A stretch of 64,000 nt of DNA from Spongiibacter nanhainus (GCF_016132545.1 NZ_CP066167.1:1887001-1951000); one strand, 5' to 3'; numbered from the stretch's first letter, positions 1-14,336 are shown. Notes: generated by a model not told the origin, from the sequence alone. Program-made: numbers and translations.

Positions 1-793
1 GTGAATGGTCGCCGCAGTCGGGCGGTGTCTGCGCTGTCCCGAGGGCTGGCGTACGGTGATGGTGTTTTCGAAACACTGCTGTGGCGAGCCGGTGAGGCAC
101 TGTGGCTGGAGGATCACTTGCAGCGCCTGGCGTCGGGTTGCCGGCTGCTGGGGCTGGAAACAGACTTGATCGCGATTGAGGACGACGTTGCGCAGCTAGG
201 TCGGACCATTGACAGCGCTGGGGTGATCAAAATTGTTGTGGCTCGACGGGCTGGTGGGCGAGGTTATACGCCATCCCACTCGCACAGTGACAGAGTGGTG
301 GCATCGTTTCCGGCACCGGGCGGCGATAACTACTGGCAACACGGGGTGAGGATTGACTTATGCCAGCAGCGCCTATCACCGCAGCCGACTCTGGCCGGTA
401 TCAAGCATCTCAACCGTCTGGAGCAGGTACTTGCCGCCCGGGAGCTCAATGAACGGAGCTTGCCTGAAGGACTGATGCTGGATACTACTTCAGCCGTGGT
501 CGAAGGTACCCGAAGTAACCTGTTTATCGTGCGCGATGGACGCCTTTACACCCCGGATCTGGCTAACTGTGGCGTGGCCGGTATTATGCGTCAGCGCTTA
601 CTGGCAAGCTGCGATAATTCCGGTGTAGTGGCGACTCTCAGACGTCTGTCGGTGGCTGAAGTATTGGCCGCCGACGAAGTATTTCTTTGCAACAGCGTAT
701 TCGGCATTTGGCCGGTCACGGCGATCGGTTGTGTTCACAAGCCCATCGGTGCGCTGACCCGACAATTTCAGCAGCAATTCAGCGACGTATTTC

Positions 794-801
<8 letters not shown>
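1..801 (+). CDS. pabC: Aminodeoxychorismate lyase (5' end probably cut by window)
   Basis: PLP-dependent fold-type IV enzyme that splits 4-amino-4-deoxychorismate into p-aminobenzoate and pyruvate for folate synthesis. Seen: the family N-terminal segment RGLAYGDGVFET near residues 14-25 and the region LAGIKHLNRLEQ, whose Lys (about residue 135 counted from base 1) should be the PLP lysine, followed by GVAGIMRQRLL. The frame is open from base 1. The GTG there probably encodes the Val of the family's conserved VNG near the N terminus, so the true start likely lies a few codons upstream, outside the window. The last 8 bases overlap mltG. A pabC-mltG-tmk-holB order is common in gammaproteobacteria, so one transcript is likely. 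Confidence 0.9.
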
Positions 802-3535
<2,734 letters not shown>

Positions 3536-3565
3536 GGTCGCCGCTGTAGACCGACCCCGGCGATT

Positions 3566-3574
3566 TGCTATGAT
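3566..3574 (+). promoter_or_regulatory. Extended -10 promoter candidate for pilZ
   Basis: TGCTATGAT lies 31 bases before the pilZ start: a TGn extension directly before a near-consensus -10 (TATGAT). No convincing -35 box is visible 17 bases upstream, as expected for an extended -10 promoter. It could give pilZ expression independent of holB. Sequence match only. Confidence 0.4.
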
Positions 3575-3604
3575 ACAAAATCGATCTAGCCTGGAGCACA
3601 CAGA

Positions 3605-3955
3605 GTGACAGCCGGACAAAGTGCAAAAAACGGTATTCTTTCCCTCACAATCAGGGATAAAGCTGTCCTTTACGCCGCCTATATGCCCTTTATCAAGGAC
3701 GGCGGTTTATTTGTGCCCACCACCAAACCGTATAAGGTTGGCGACGAAGTGTTTATGTTGCTGAGCCTGATGGAAGAGGCGGAGAAACTGCCGGTCGCCG
3801 GTCGGGTGGTCTGGGTCACCCCCCGGGGCGCTCAGAGTAACCGCGCCGCTGGTATTGGCGTACAGTTTATCGGCGACGACAACACCGCAAACAAAAAGAT
3901 CGAAGCCTATCTGGTCGGCATTATGGAGTCCGATAAACCGACCCACACCATGTAG
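3605..3955 (+). CDS. pilZ: Type IV pilus PilZ-domain protein
   Basis: A 116-residue, single-domain PilZ protein. The GTG start follows CTGGAGCACACAGA. Seen: the beta-barrel pattern LYAAYMPFIKDGGLFVPT, then GDEVFMLLSL, VAGRVVWVTP and GIGVQFIGDD, typical of the PilZ encoded beside holB in pseudomonads and xanthomonads. In that subfamily the N-terminal RxxxR motif for c-di-GMP binding is missing, and I do not see it here either. It is thus expected to act through partner proteins (PilB/FimX-type) in pilus assembly rather than by binding c-di-GMP. A fimL homologue at 54841-56580 supports type IV pili in this organism. Confidence 0.9.
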   Translation: MTAGQSAKNGILSLTIRDKAVLYAAYMPFIKDGGLFVPTTKPYKVGDEVFMLLSLMEEAEKLPVAGRVVWVTPRGAQSNRAAGIGVQFIGDDNTANKKIEAYLVGIMESDKPTHTM

Positions 3956-4012
3956 CCCCCGGGACAGTCAGGGCGCACACCGTTAACTTTCCAAGCTTGA
4001 AGATGTGATTCT

Positions 4013-4780
4013 ATGTTGGTAGATAGCCATTGCCATTTGGACCGTATTGATCTGGCGCCCTACGATGGCGACCTGGGCGCTGCGGTGGCCGCGGCACAGG
4101 CCCGAGGGGTCGAGCGCATACTGTGTATCGGTATCGATATGTCCAACGCTCCCACTGTAGTGGAGATCGCCGAGCGCTTCGACAATATCTACGCCTCGGT
4201 AGGGGTTCACCCGCTGGATATCAGCGACCAGTTATGCACCGAAGACGAGTTGCTGCAACGGGCCGATCACCCCAAGGTGGTGGCCATCGGCGAAACCGGC
4301 CTGGATTACTATTACAGTGGCGACAATCGCGAGCAGCAAATGGCCAGCTTTGCCGGTCATCTGCGGGCATCGGCCCAATGCGGCAAACCTGTAATTGTGC
4401 ATACCCGCAACGCCCGGGAAGACACTCTGGAGTTAATCAAAGAGCACAGCGACCCCAAGGTGGCCGGTGTGTTGCATTGCTTTACCGAATCCTGGGAGAT
4501 GGCCAGCGCGGCGATGGATATGGGCTATTTCATTTCTTTCTCCGGCATTATCACCTTTAAAAACGCGGCAGAGCTGCGGGAAGTGGTAGCGCAAGTTCCC
4601 ATGGAGCGCTTGCTGGTGGAAACCGACTCGCCCTATCTGGCTCCTGTGCCTTATCGGGGCAAGAAGAACGAACCCAAGAATGTGGTGGAAGTGGCCCAGT
4701 GCGTCGCCGACATCAAGGGCTTGAGTTATCAGGAGGTGGTGGAGCAAACCACCCGCAACTTTGACCGGCTGTTTTTCTAA
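4013..4780 (+). CDS. TatD-family metal-dependent hydrolase (YcfH-type DNase)
   Basis: 255-residue TIM-barrel amidohydrolase-like nuclease. The metal ligands are easy to place: DSHCHLD at residues 4-10 (HxH), GETGLDYYY (Glu), PVIVHTRNA (His), GVLHCFTES (His) and ETDSPYLAP (Asp). Family members have 3'-5' exonuclease or D-aminoacyl-tRNA deacylase-like activity; the exact substrate cannot be told from sequence. Its position after holB-pilZ is as in Pseudomonas and E. coli (ycfH follows holB). Confidence 0.92.
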   Translation: MLVDSHCHLDRIDLAPYDGDLGAAVAAAQARGVERILCIGIDMSNAPTVVEIAERFDNIYASVGVHPLDISDQLCTEDELLQRADHPKVVAIGETGLDYYYSGDNREQQMASFAGHLRASAQCGKPVIVHTRNAREDTLELIKEHSDPKVAGVLHCFTESWEMASAAMDMGYFISFSGIITFKNAAELREVVAQVPMERLLVETDSPYLAPVPYRGKKNEPKNVVEVAQCVADIKGLSYQEVVEQTTRNFDRLFF

Positions 4781-4805
4781 TCCGCGATTCCACAGGGAGA
4801 CCGTC

Positions 4806-5921
4806 TTGACCGATTCGACACTTCAAAAGACCGCTTTGCACCGTCTGCATGTGGAGCTGGGTGCCAAGATGGTGCCCTTCGCCGGCTACGATATGCCGGT
4901 CCAATATCCCCTGGGGGTGAAAAAAGAGCACCTGCACACCCGGGCCGCCGCTGGCCTGTTTGATGTCTCCCATATGGGGCAGGTTCGGCTCAGCGGGGAA
5001 GGCGTGGTGGAAGCCCTGTCGGTGCTGCTGCCCCAGGATGTCGCTGGACTTGCCGAGTCGCGACAGCGCTACACGCTGATGTTGGGTGAGCAGGGCGGTA
5101 TTCTCGATGACTTGATGTTGGCCAACCGCGGCGAAGATTATCTGGCGGTGGTCAATGCGGCCTGTAAGCAGGATGATCTGGCCTGGATGCGCCGCCACCT
5201 GCCAGCGTCGGTGACCTGTGAGCTGCTTCCCGAGCAGTCCTTGCTTGCCTTACAGGGGCCTCAGGCCAGGGCGGTTCTCAGCCGCTTCAGCGACGACATC
5301 TCGGAAATGGTGTTTATGGATACCGCGTTTGTCACTATCGCGGATATGCCCTGCTGGGTCAGTTGCTCGGGTTACACCGGCGAGGACGGTTTTGAGATAT
5401 CGGTGGCTGACCAACACGCTGAAGCACTGGCGCGATTGCTATTGGACCAGGATGACGTCGAGGCCATCGGTCTCGGTGCTCGGGACTCATTGCGCCTGGA
5501 ATCTGGCTTATGCCTTTACGGTCACGATATGGACGGCCAAACCACACCGGTGGAGGCCAATTTGATGTGGGCCATCCCCAAATCGCGTCGCCCCGACGGG
5601 GAAAAAGCCGGTGGCTATATCGGTGCCGATGCCGTGCAAGCTGCCTTGGCCAGCGGTCCGACCCGGCGGCGGGTGCTACTCGATATCGACGGTCGTGCGC
5701 CGGTGAGAGAGGGGGCCAATATCGTCGACGGGCAGAACGGGGTAATCGGCTCGGTTTGCAGTGGCGGTTTTGGCCCCTCGGTATCGAGTCCGATCGCCAT
5801 GGCTTATATTAATGCCAGTGCACTGGACGGTAGCCTGTCGCTTTACGCCGACGTCCGGGGCAAATTGATCCCGGTCACAGTGCGCAAAGCGCCTTATATT
5901 ACCCAGCGCTATGTCCGCTGA
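4806..5921 (+). CDS. gcvT: Aminomethyltransferase, glycine cleavage T protein
   Basis: Tetrahydrofolate-dependent T protein of glycine cleavage, which takes the aminomethyl group from lipoylated H protein and forms 5,10-methylene-THF. I chose the TTG at 4806, preceded by AGGGAGA; there is no ATG near the family start, and this gives 371 residues, normal for GcvT. Seen: TALHRLHVELGAKMVPFAG, FDVSHMGQ, the folate-binding SCSGYTGEDGFEIS and the C-terminal PSVSSPIAMAY. No gcvH or gcvP is in the window, so it is separated from its partners. The last 11 bases overlap the next gene. Confidence 0.9.
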   Translation: MTDSTLQKTALHRLHVELGAKMVPFAGYDMPVQYPLGVKKEHLHTRAAAGLFDVSHMGQVRLSGEGVVEALSVLLPQDVAGLAESRQRYTLMLGEQGGILDDLMLANRGEDYLAVVNAACKQDDLAWMRRHLPASVTCELLPEQSLLALQGPQARAVLSRFSDDISEMVFMDTAFVTIADMPCWVSCSGYTGEDGFEISVADQHAEALARLLLDQDDVEAIGLGARDSLRLESGLCLYGHDMDGQTTPVEANLMWAIPKSRRPDGEKAGGYIGADAVQAALASGPTRRRVLLDIDGRAPVREGANIVDGQNGVIGSVCSGGFGPSVSSPIAMAYINASALDGSLSLYADVRGKLIPVTVRKAPYITQRYVR

Positions 5922-6981
5922 GGACTTTACTCTCGGCATTGTCGAGGGGTTTTACGGGCGTCAGTGGAGCTGGGCTCAGCGCCGGGAGCTGGTGGGCAAA
6001 CTCCCTGCCTGGGGTTACCGGGATTATGTCTATGCCCCCAAAGGAGACACCCAGCTTCGCAGTCACTGGCGTGCGCCGTTTCCGGCGGCATGGCGCGAGG
6101 CAGTAATGGCCTGGGCGACATGCTGCCAGGCAGCCGGGATCCGCTGGGGACTGGGGCTGTCGCCGGCGGGTGCTCAGGCAAAGTTTACCGACGCCGACCG
6201 GCAGGCGCTGGAATCGAAGCTTGCCGAAATTGCCCAGCTAAACCCCGATATTCTGTGGGTACTGTTTGACGATTTGCCAGCGGGCAACCCCAATCTGGCG
6301 ACCAACCAGGTAGCGGTGGTGGAGGCCGTTCGCAGGCAACTACCTGCTGTTAAGCTGGCGGTCTGCCCCAGCTACTACAGCGACGATCCCATCCTCGAAG
6401 AGGTCTTCGGCGCGAGGCCTGTGGGCTATTTTGAAGACTTGGCGGCGGGCTTGCCCAAGGATGTCGAGATCCTTTGGACCGGCCCCAAAGTCATCAGTGA
6501 CAGCTACAGCGAGGGCGATATGCGCCGCGCTGAACGGCAACTGGGCCGCAAGCCCTTACTGTGGGACAACTACCCGGTGAATGACGGCCGCAAAACCAGT
6601 CGCTTTTTGCATCTCCAGCCCTTTGTCGGCCGCCCGGCGGGGCTGGCAAAGTGGACCGCTGGACACTACGTTAACCCCATGAATCAGTTCCACCTTTCGG
6701 AGCTGGTGTTATCGGGTTTGGCCAATATCTACCGCGAGGGAGGGGACTACTCTGCCCAGCGGCAGTTTGATCTTGCCCTCGCTGAGCTGCCACAGGTGTT
6801 GGCGTCATTGCTGCGCCGGGACGCGCAAGTGTTCCAGAGCCAAGGGCTGGATGCCCTGACTGATAATGATAAATCTACCTTGATTCACGACTATGCGACG
6901 ATTGATCACCCTGTCGCAGAGGAAGTGCGGGCCTGGCTAAACGAAGAGTACCGTTTCGATCCGGCTTGCTTGACTGAGTAG
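5911..6981 (+). CDS. GH84 beta-N-acetylglucosaminidase, O-GlcNAcase-like, predicted cytosolic
   Basis: 356-residue glycoside hydrolase family 84 domain. Seen: GIVEGFYGRQW (9-19), YAPKGD with Lys44, LWVLFDDLP with the catalytic Asp120-Asp121 pair, CPSYYSDD, EILWTGPKVIS and WDNYPVND (Asn220, Asp225). These line up with the substrate-assisted active site of human OGA and bacterial NagJ. There is no signal peptide, carbohydrate-binding module or acetyltransferase domain, so the enzyme should act in the cytoplasm on beta-linked GlcNAc. The ATG lies 11 bases inside gcvT, which suggests coupling but no obvious metabolic link. The natural substrate (glycoprotein, amino sugar or peptidoglycan fragment) is unknown. 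Confidence 0.85.
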   Translation: MSAEDFTLGIVEGFYGRQWSWAQRRELVGKLPAWGYRDYVYAPKGDTQLRSHWRAPFPAAWREAVMAWATCCQAAGIRWGLGLSPAGAQAKFTDADRQALESKLAEIAQLNPDILWVLFDDLPAGNPNLATNQVAVVEAVRRQLPAVKLAVCPSYYSDDPILEEVFGARPVGYFEDLAAGLPKDVEILWTGPKVISDSYSEGDMRRAERQLGRKPLLWDNYPVNDGRKTSRFLHLQPFVGRPAGLAKWTAGHYVNPMNQFHLSELVLSGLANIYREGGDYSAQRQFDLALAELPQVLASLLRRDAQVFQSQGLDALTDNDKSTLIHDYATIDHPVAEEVRAWLNEEYRFDPACLTE

Positions 6982-7040
6982 CTTTCGCGCACCACATTGA
7001 GGGCATACGGGCCCTTGCCATCAAGTAACGATTGCGGTAG

Positions 7041-7083
7041 CTTACCTCGCCCATGTTTACACGGTAAACATGGGCGAGGTAAG
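7041..7083. promoter_or_regulatory. Perfect 20-bp inverted repeat before fadB (operator or hairpin)
   Basis: Two exact 20-base arms (7041-7060 and 7064-7083) flank a 3-base spacer ACG, with GTTTAC-ACG-GTAAAC at the centre. No T-tract follows, so it is not an ordinary terminator. A weak sigma70-like promoter (TTGCCA 7015-7020, 17-base spacer, TAGCTT 7038-7043) would place the repeat over the -10 and transcription start. That fits an operator for a TetR/PsrA-like fatty-acid regulator, but no regulator binding can be shown from sequence. The fadB ribosome site (ATGAGGAC) lies downstream and outside the repeat. Confidence 0.6.
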
Positions 7084-7115
7084 ACGCCGCCATTGCCAAC
7101 GAATGAGGACATGCA

Positions 7116-10456
<3,341 letters not shown>

Positions 10457-10462
10457 ACGCTC

Positions 10463-10525
10463 TGTGCCGGCGACGGCCACCTTCCCGACAGGGCTCCCTT
10501 GCGGGGCGAGGTGGCCTGTGGCACA
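10463..10525 (+). other. Long imperfect hairpin after fadA
   Basis: Outer arms TGTGCC (10463-10468) and GGCACA (10520-10525) enclose inner arms GGCCACCT (10475-10482) and AGGTGGCC (10509-10516), which together could fold into a long stem. It begins 7 bases after the fadA stop. Only ATTTCCC follows, so it may be a Rho-linked 3' end or an mRNA-stabilising structure rather than an intrinsic terminator. Confidence 0.5.
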
Positions 10526-10533
10526 ATTTCCCG

Positions 10534-10559
10534 CCTCGCGAGCACGGTACCTCGCGAGG
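10534..10559. other. Perfect 9-bp inverted repeat upstream of tRNA-Leu
   Basis: CCTCGCGAG at 10534-10542 and CTCGCGAGG at 10551-10559 flank an 8-base loop. No T-tract follows. It lies between the fadA 3' hairpin and tRNA-Leu, and could be a second fadBA 3' structure or a protein-binding dyad. Confidence 0.45.
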
Positions 10560-10610
10560 TGTTGGCTTTAAGTTGTTGAAAATCAAATAGTTAGACAGCT
10601 TTTGCCGTGT

Positions 10611-10695
10611 GCGGATGTGGTGAAATTGGTATACACGCCAGATTTAGGTTCTGGTGCCGCAAGGCGTGAGAGTTCGAGTCTCTCCATCCGCACCA
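10611..10695 (+). tRNA. tRNA-Leu (anticodon UAG)
   Basis: An 85-base class II tRNA with encoded CCA. The acceptor stem GCGGATG (10611-10617) pairs with CATCCGC (10685-10691), followed by A and CCA. The anticodon stem CCAGA/TCTGG holds the loop TTTAGGT with anticodon TAG at 10645-10647, reading CUA and other CUN leucine codons. A variable arm (TGCCGCAAGGCGT) and the T loop GTTCGAGTC are visible. It stands alone between fadA and tig. Confidence 0.97.
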
Positions 10696-10775
10696 TTTAA
10701 TCGAATTTTTCCGGGTCGCCAGCCGCTATGGTGCGGCGATTCGGGCACCCGTATATCGCATTTCGAGGAATTCCC

Positions 10776-12116
10776 ATGCAAGTTTCCGTTGAAACGACCA
10801 CAGGTCTGGAGCGTCGCCTGATCGTCGGTGTTCCGGCTGAGCGTATTGATAGCGCCGTCGACAGCCGTCTGCAAGAAGCCGCTAAAACCGTAAAACTCAA
10901 CGGCTTCCGCCCCGGTAAAGTGCCGATGAAGGTTGTCCGCCAGCGTTTTGGCCAGTCGGTGCGCATGGAAGTCCTGGGCGAAGTAATGAACGAGAGCTTC
11001 CAGGAGGCCATTCAGCAGCAAGGCCTGAAGCCCGCCGGTCGTCCGGAAATCGAGCCCAAGAACCTGGAAGGCGGCAAAGACGTTGAGTTTGTCGCAACCT
11101 TCGAAGTGTTCCCAGACATTGAGCTGAAAGATTACAGCGGCATTGTAGTGAAAAAGCCGGTGTGTGAAATCTCTGCGGCCGATGTTGATACCATGATCGA
11201 AAATCTGCGCCAGCAGCGTGCCAGCTGGGAGGCAGTAGAGCGTCCTGCTCAGGAAGGAGATCAAGTCAATATCGACTATGTTGGCACCAAAGACGGTGAA
11301 GCCTTTGAAGGCGGCAGCGCCGAGGGCAGCGACCTGGAACTGGGTTCCGGTCGAATGATTCCCGGCTTTGAAGACGGCATCGTGGGCATGAGCGCCGGCG
11401 AAGAGAAAGTGCTGGCTTTGAGCTTTCCCGAGGACTACCACAGCGAAGAGCTCAAAGGCGCTGCAGTGGAGTTCAAGATCACTGTGAACGCGGTTAAAGA
11501 GAAAAAACTGCCCGAGCTGGACGAAGAGCTGTTTAAGGCTTTTGGCGTTGAAGAGGGCGGTGAAGAAGCTTTCCGGGCCGAAGTCGAAAAGAACATGTCC
11601 CGGGAGAAGAAAAACGCCACCGAGAACCGCGTCAAGACTCAGATCATGGATGGCGTGCTGGAAGCTCACAGCGACCTGCAGGTGCCCAAGGCGCTGATCT
11701 CTCAGGAAATTGATGCGCTGCGCAACCAGCAGATGCAGCAGTTCGGCGCGTTGGCCGAGAAGATCAATCCCAAAGACATCATGCCCGATGAGCTGTTCAG
11801 CGAAAATGCCGAGCGCCGGGTCAAGCTGGGTTTGGTGCTGAACGAAATTATCGCTCAGGAAGAGATCAAGGCTGACCAGGCTGCCGTAAAGGCAAAAGTC
11901 GAGGAAATGGCCGAGAGCTACGAGGATAAAGACGAGGTTATTCAGTGGTACATGAGTAATCCGCAGTACCTTCAGCAGATTGAAGGTCTGGTTATCGAAG
12001 AAGCTGTGGTTGAAAAACTACTTGAAAAATCACAGCTTAGCGAAGAAACTTTGAGCTATCAGGAATTGATGTCGCCTCCCGCGCCCGCAGAGAGTGACGA
12101 CGCCAGCGAAGACTGA
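10776..12116 (+). CDS. tig: Trigger factor, ribosome-associated chaperone and peptidyl-prolyl isomerase
   Basis: Binds at the ribosomal exit tunnel and shields nascent chains. I use the ATG at 10776, behind CGAGGAATTCCC; this starts the protein at MQVSVETT, as in the family, giving 446 residues. Seen: ribosome-binding signature GFRPGKVP (43-50), a central FKBP-type domain (NIDYVGTKDGEAFEGG, MIPGFEDGI) and a helical C-terminal chaperone domain. A terminator follows, then clpP. Confidence 0.96.
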   Translation: MQVSVETTTGLERRLIVGVPAERIDSAVDSRLQEAAKTVKLNGFRPGKVPMKVVRQRFGQSVRMEVLGEVMNESFQEAIQQQGLKPAGRPEIEPKNLEGGKDVEFVATFEVFPDIELKDYSGIVVKKPVCEISAADVDTMIENLRQQRASWEAVERPAQEGDQVNIDYVGTKDGEAFEGGSAEGSDLELGSGRMIPGFEDGIVGMSAGEEKVLALSFPEDYHSEELKGAAVEFKITVNAVKEKKLPELDEELFKAFGVEEGGEEAFRAEVEKNMSREKKNATENRVKTQIMDGVLEAHSDLQVPKALISQEIDALRNQQMQQFGALAEKINPKDIMPDELFSENAERRVKLGLVLNEIIAQEEIKADQAAVKAKVEEMAESYEDKDEVIQWYMSNPQYLQQIEGLVIEEAVVEKLLEKSQLSEETLSYQELMSPPAPAESDDASED

Positions 12117-12151
12117 GCGCAGACGACGCGCCACTTCGCGTTGTAAGATGG

Positions 12152-12192
12152 CAAGCGGCAGGGCGGAGCGTCCTGTCGCTTGTTTTGTTTTT
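12152..12192 (+). terminator. Intrinsic terminator after tig
   Basis: CAAGCGGCAGG (12152-12162) pairs with CCTGTCGCTTG (12172-12182), with one G-T pair, around a 9-base loop. TTTTGTTTTT follows directly. It separates tig from clpP. Confidence 0.75.
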
Positions 12193-12205
12193 GGCCACCC
12201 TATTT
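12179..12205 (+). promoter_or_regulatory. clpP: Possible sigma32-type promoter for clpP
   Basis: CTTGTTT (12179-12185), a 12-base spacer and CCCTATTT (12198-12205) resemble CTTGAAA/CCCCATnT. The -35 overlaps the 3' arm of the tig terminator. The -10 ends 19 bases before the clpP ATG, leaving only a short leader. This is weaker than the clpX and lon candidates. Confidence 0.3.
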
Positions 12206-12224
12206 TGAGCAGAGTGATCACACT

Positions 12225-12854
12225 ATGACCCGGAATTCCTTTGAAGGTATCGATAATTCCCGCATCAACAACCTCGGCCTGGTGCCGATGGTGGTTGAGC
12301 AAACGGCGCGAGGCGAGCGCTCCTACGATATCTATTCCCGCCTACTCAAGGAGCGGGTGATCTTCTGTGTGGGGCCGGTAGAGGACCACATGGCGAATTT
12401 GATTGTTGCCCAGATGCTGTTTCTCGAATCGGAGAACCCCGACAAAGATATCCACCTCTATATCAATTCTCCGGGCGGCTCGGTGACGGCGGGCTTGTCT
12501 ATTTACGACACCATGCAATTTATCAAGCCCGATGTTAGCACCATGTGTATTGGCCAGGCGGCCAGCATGGGCGCCTTCCTGCTAACCGGGGGCGAAAAGG
12601 GCAAGCGCTTTATCCTGCCCAACGCCCGCACCATGATTCACCAGCCCAGCGGCGGTGCCCAGGGCCAGGCGACAGATATCGATATCCACGCTCGGGAAAT
12701 CCTGATCATTCGCGAGCGCCTCAACCATTTAATGGCTGAGCACACCGGGCAGAGCTATGAGACCATTGCCCGGGATACCGAGCGGGATAACTTTATGAAT
12801 GCGCAGCAATCCTGCGATTACGGGCTGGTCGACGAGGTGATTTCGTCGCGTTAA
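12225..12854 (+). CDS. clpP: ATP-dependent Clp protease proteolytic subunit
   Basis: Serine protease that forms the two-ring tetradecamer working with ClpX or ClpA. I use the ATG at 12225 (MTRNSFEG), giving 209 residues. Seen: Ser114 in [11 protein letters not shown], His139 in TMIHQPSGG and Asp188 in TERDNF, the catalytic triad, plus the oxyanion motif YINSPGGSV. Its substrate-unfolding partner ClpX is encoded next. Confidence 0.97.
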   Translation: MTRNSFEGIDNSRINNLGLVPMVVEQTARGERSYDIYSRLLKERVIFCVGPVEDHMANLIVAQMLFLESENPDKDIHLYINSPGGSVTAGLSIYDTMQFIKPDVSTMCIGQAASMGAFLLTGGEKGKRFILPNARTMIHQPSGGAQGQATDIDIHAREILIIRERLNHLMAEHTGQSYETIARDTERDNFMNAQQSCDYGLVDEVISSR

Positions 12855-12890
12855 TCCCAAGGCGAGGGGAATTTCAAGTAGATTCCACAA

Positions 12891-12919
12891 CTTGCAAAAG
12901 CCCTAAAAAGGCGTCATCT
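12891..12919 (+). promoter_or_regulatory. clpX: Sigma32-like promoter candidate for clpX
   Basis: CTTGCAA (12891-12897), a 14-base spacer and CGTCATCT (12912-12919). Spacing and the TCATCT core of the -10 are the same as in the candidate before lon. It lies in the 113-base clpP-clpX gap, 48 bases before the clpX start. It would let clpX be induced apart from clpP. Confidence 0.45.
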
Positions 12920-12967
12920 TTACATTTAAGTGAAAGATGCCCGCAAGCATTACCAAGGTGAGTGTGA

Positions 12968-14242
12968 ATGAGTAGTAAAGACGGCGCAGATGACAACGGC
13001 AAGCTGCTGTATTGTTCCTTCTGCGGCAAAAGCCAGCACGAAGTCCGCAAGCTGATTGCTGGCCCATCGGTCTTCATTTGTGATGAGTGTGTGGACCTGT
13101 GTAACGATATTATTCGTGAAGAGGTTCAGGAAGCCTCAGGTGAGACCAATCACGAAAAGTTGCCGACACCGCTGGAAATCAACGAAACGCTGGATCAGTA
13201 CGTTATCGGTCAAGCGCGGGCCAAAAAAGTCCTCTCAGTGGCGGTATACAACCACTACAAACGCCTTCGCCACGGCGATAGCGGCCGAGACGAAGTGGAG
13301 CTGGGCAAATCCAATATTCTATTGGTAGGCCCCACTGGTAGCGGTAAAACTCTGCTGGCCGAGACCCTGGCCCGGCTGTTGGATGTTCCCTTTACCATCG
13401 CCGACGCCACCACACTGACCGAAGCCGGTTATGTGGGCGAAGACGTTGAAAATATCATCCAGAAGCTGCTGCAGAAGTGCGATTACGACGTAGAGAAAGC
13501 CCAAATGGGTATTGTCTACATCGACGAGATCGACAAGATTTCCCGCAAGTCTGACAACCCATCCATCACCCGAGATGTGTCAGGCGAAGGCGTACAGCAG
13601 GCTTTGCTGAAGCTGATCGAGGGCACAGTGGCGTCGGTGCCGCCCCAGGGTGGTCGCAAGCATCCCCAGCAGGAGTTCCTGCAAGTGGATACGGCCAATA
13701 TTCTGTTTATCTGTGGCGGTGCATTCGCCGGCCTGGACCGCGTTATTCGCGATCGTTCAGAAAAAGGCGGTATTGGCTTCGGGGCCGAGGTCAAGAGCAA
13801 AGACGACTCCCGTAACGTGGGTGAAATCCTGGCCGATGTGGAGCCGGAAGATCTGGTCCGTTACGGTTTGATTCCCGAATTTGTCGGCCGTTTGCCGGTA
13901 ATTGCGACCCTGGAAGAGCTGGATATCGACGCTCTGGTGAGCATTTTGACCGAGCCAAAGAACGCGCTCACCAAACAGTACGCCAAACTGTTTGATATGG
14001 AGGGTGTCGAAGTCGACTTCCGCGAAGACGGCCTGCGCGCCGTGGCAGAAAAGGCGATGGTCCGCAAAACCGGGGCCCGGGGTCTGCGCTCCATTCTGGA
14101 GTCAGTATTGCTGGATACCATGTACGACCTGCCTTCCACCGACAACGTCAGCAAGGTGGTCATCGACGAGTCGGTCATCAAAGGCGAGTCGCCACCAATA
14201 CTGGTTTACAGCGAGCAACGCAAAGCCGCGCCTGAAGAGTAG
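12968..14242 (+). CDS. clpX: ATP-dependent Clp protease ATP-binding subunit ClpX
   Basis: AAA+ unfoldase that feeds substrates into ClpP. The 424-residue protein has an N-terminal zinc-binding domain (Cys16, Cys19, Cys38, Cys41), Walker A GPTGSGKT (121-128), Walker B VYIDEID near 183-189, the pore motif GYVGEDVE and sensor-2 GARGLRS. Length and motifs are standard. A strong terminator follows the stop. Confidence 0.97.
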   Translation: MSSKDGADDNGKLLYCSFCGKSQHEVRKLIAGPSVFICDECVDLCNDIIREEVQEASGETNHEKLPTPLEINETLDQYVIGQARAKKVLSVAVYNHYKRLRHGDSGRDEVELGKSNILLVGPTGSGKTLLAETLARLLDVPFTIADATTLTEAGYVGEDVENIIQKLLQKCDYDVEKAQMGIVYIDEIDKISRKSDNPSITRDVSGEGVQQALLKLIEGTVASVPPQGGRKHPQQEFLQVDTANILFICGGAFAGLDRVIRDRSEKGGIGFGAEVKSKDDSRNVGEILADVEPEDLVRYGLIPEFVGRLPVIATLEELDIDALVSILTEPKNALTKQYAKLFDMEGVEVDFREDGLRAVAEKAMVRKTGARGLRSILESVLLDTMYDLPSTDNVSKVVIDESVIKGESPPILVYSEQRKAAPEE

Positions 14243-14250
14243 TAGCGCAA

Positions 14251-14285
14251 AACCCGCCAACACAGTGTGTTCGGCGGGTTTTTTG
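14251..14285 (+). terminator. Intrinsic terminator after clpX
   Basis: AACCCGCC (14251-14258) pairs with GGCGGGTT (14273-14280), followed by a T-run. It lies 8 bases after the clpX stop, so lon needs its own promoter. Confidence 0.9.
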
Positions 14286-14307
14286 TCAGTTTCTTTACAA
14301 GTCAAGA

Positions 14308-14336
14308 CTTGTTTTTCCCGCCTTTAGTCCTCATCT
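14308..14336 (+). promoter_or_regulatory. lon: Sigma32-like heat-shock promoter for lon
   Basis: CTTGTTT (14308-14314), 14-base spacer, CCTCATCT (14329-14336); the consensus is CTTGAAA and CCCCATnT. It lies between the clpX terminator and lon, about 70 bases before the lon ATG, where a promoter is required. lon is a classical heat-shock gene. Confidence 0.6.

Noticed and set aside
10644-11669. 341-codon frame antisense to tRNA-Leu and tig
   Set aside because: It crosses the tRNA and opposes a certain gene; no family resemblance.
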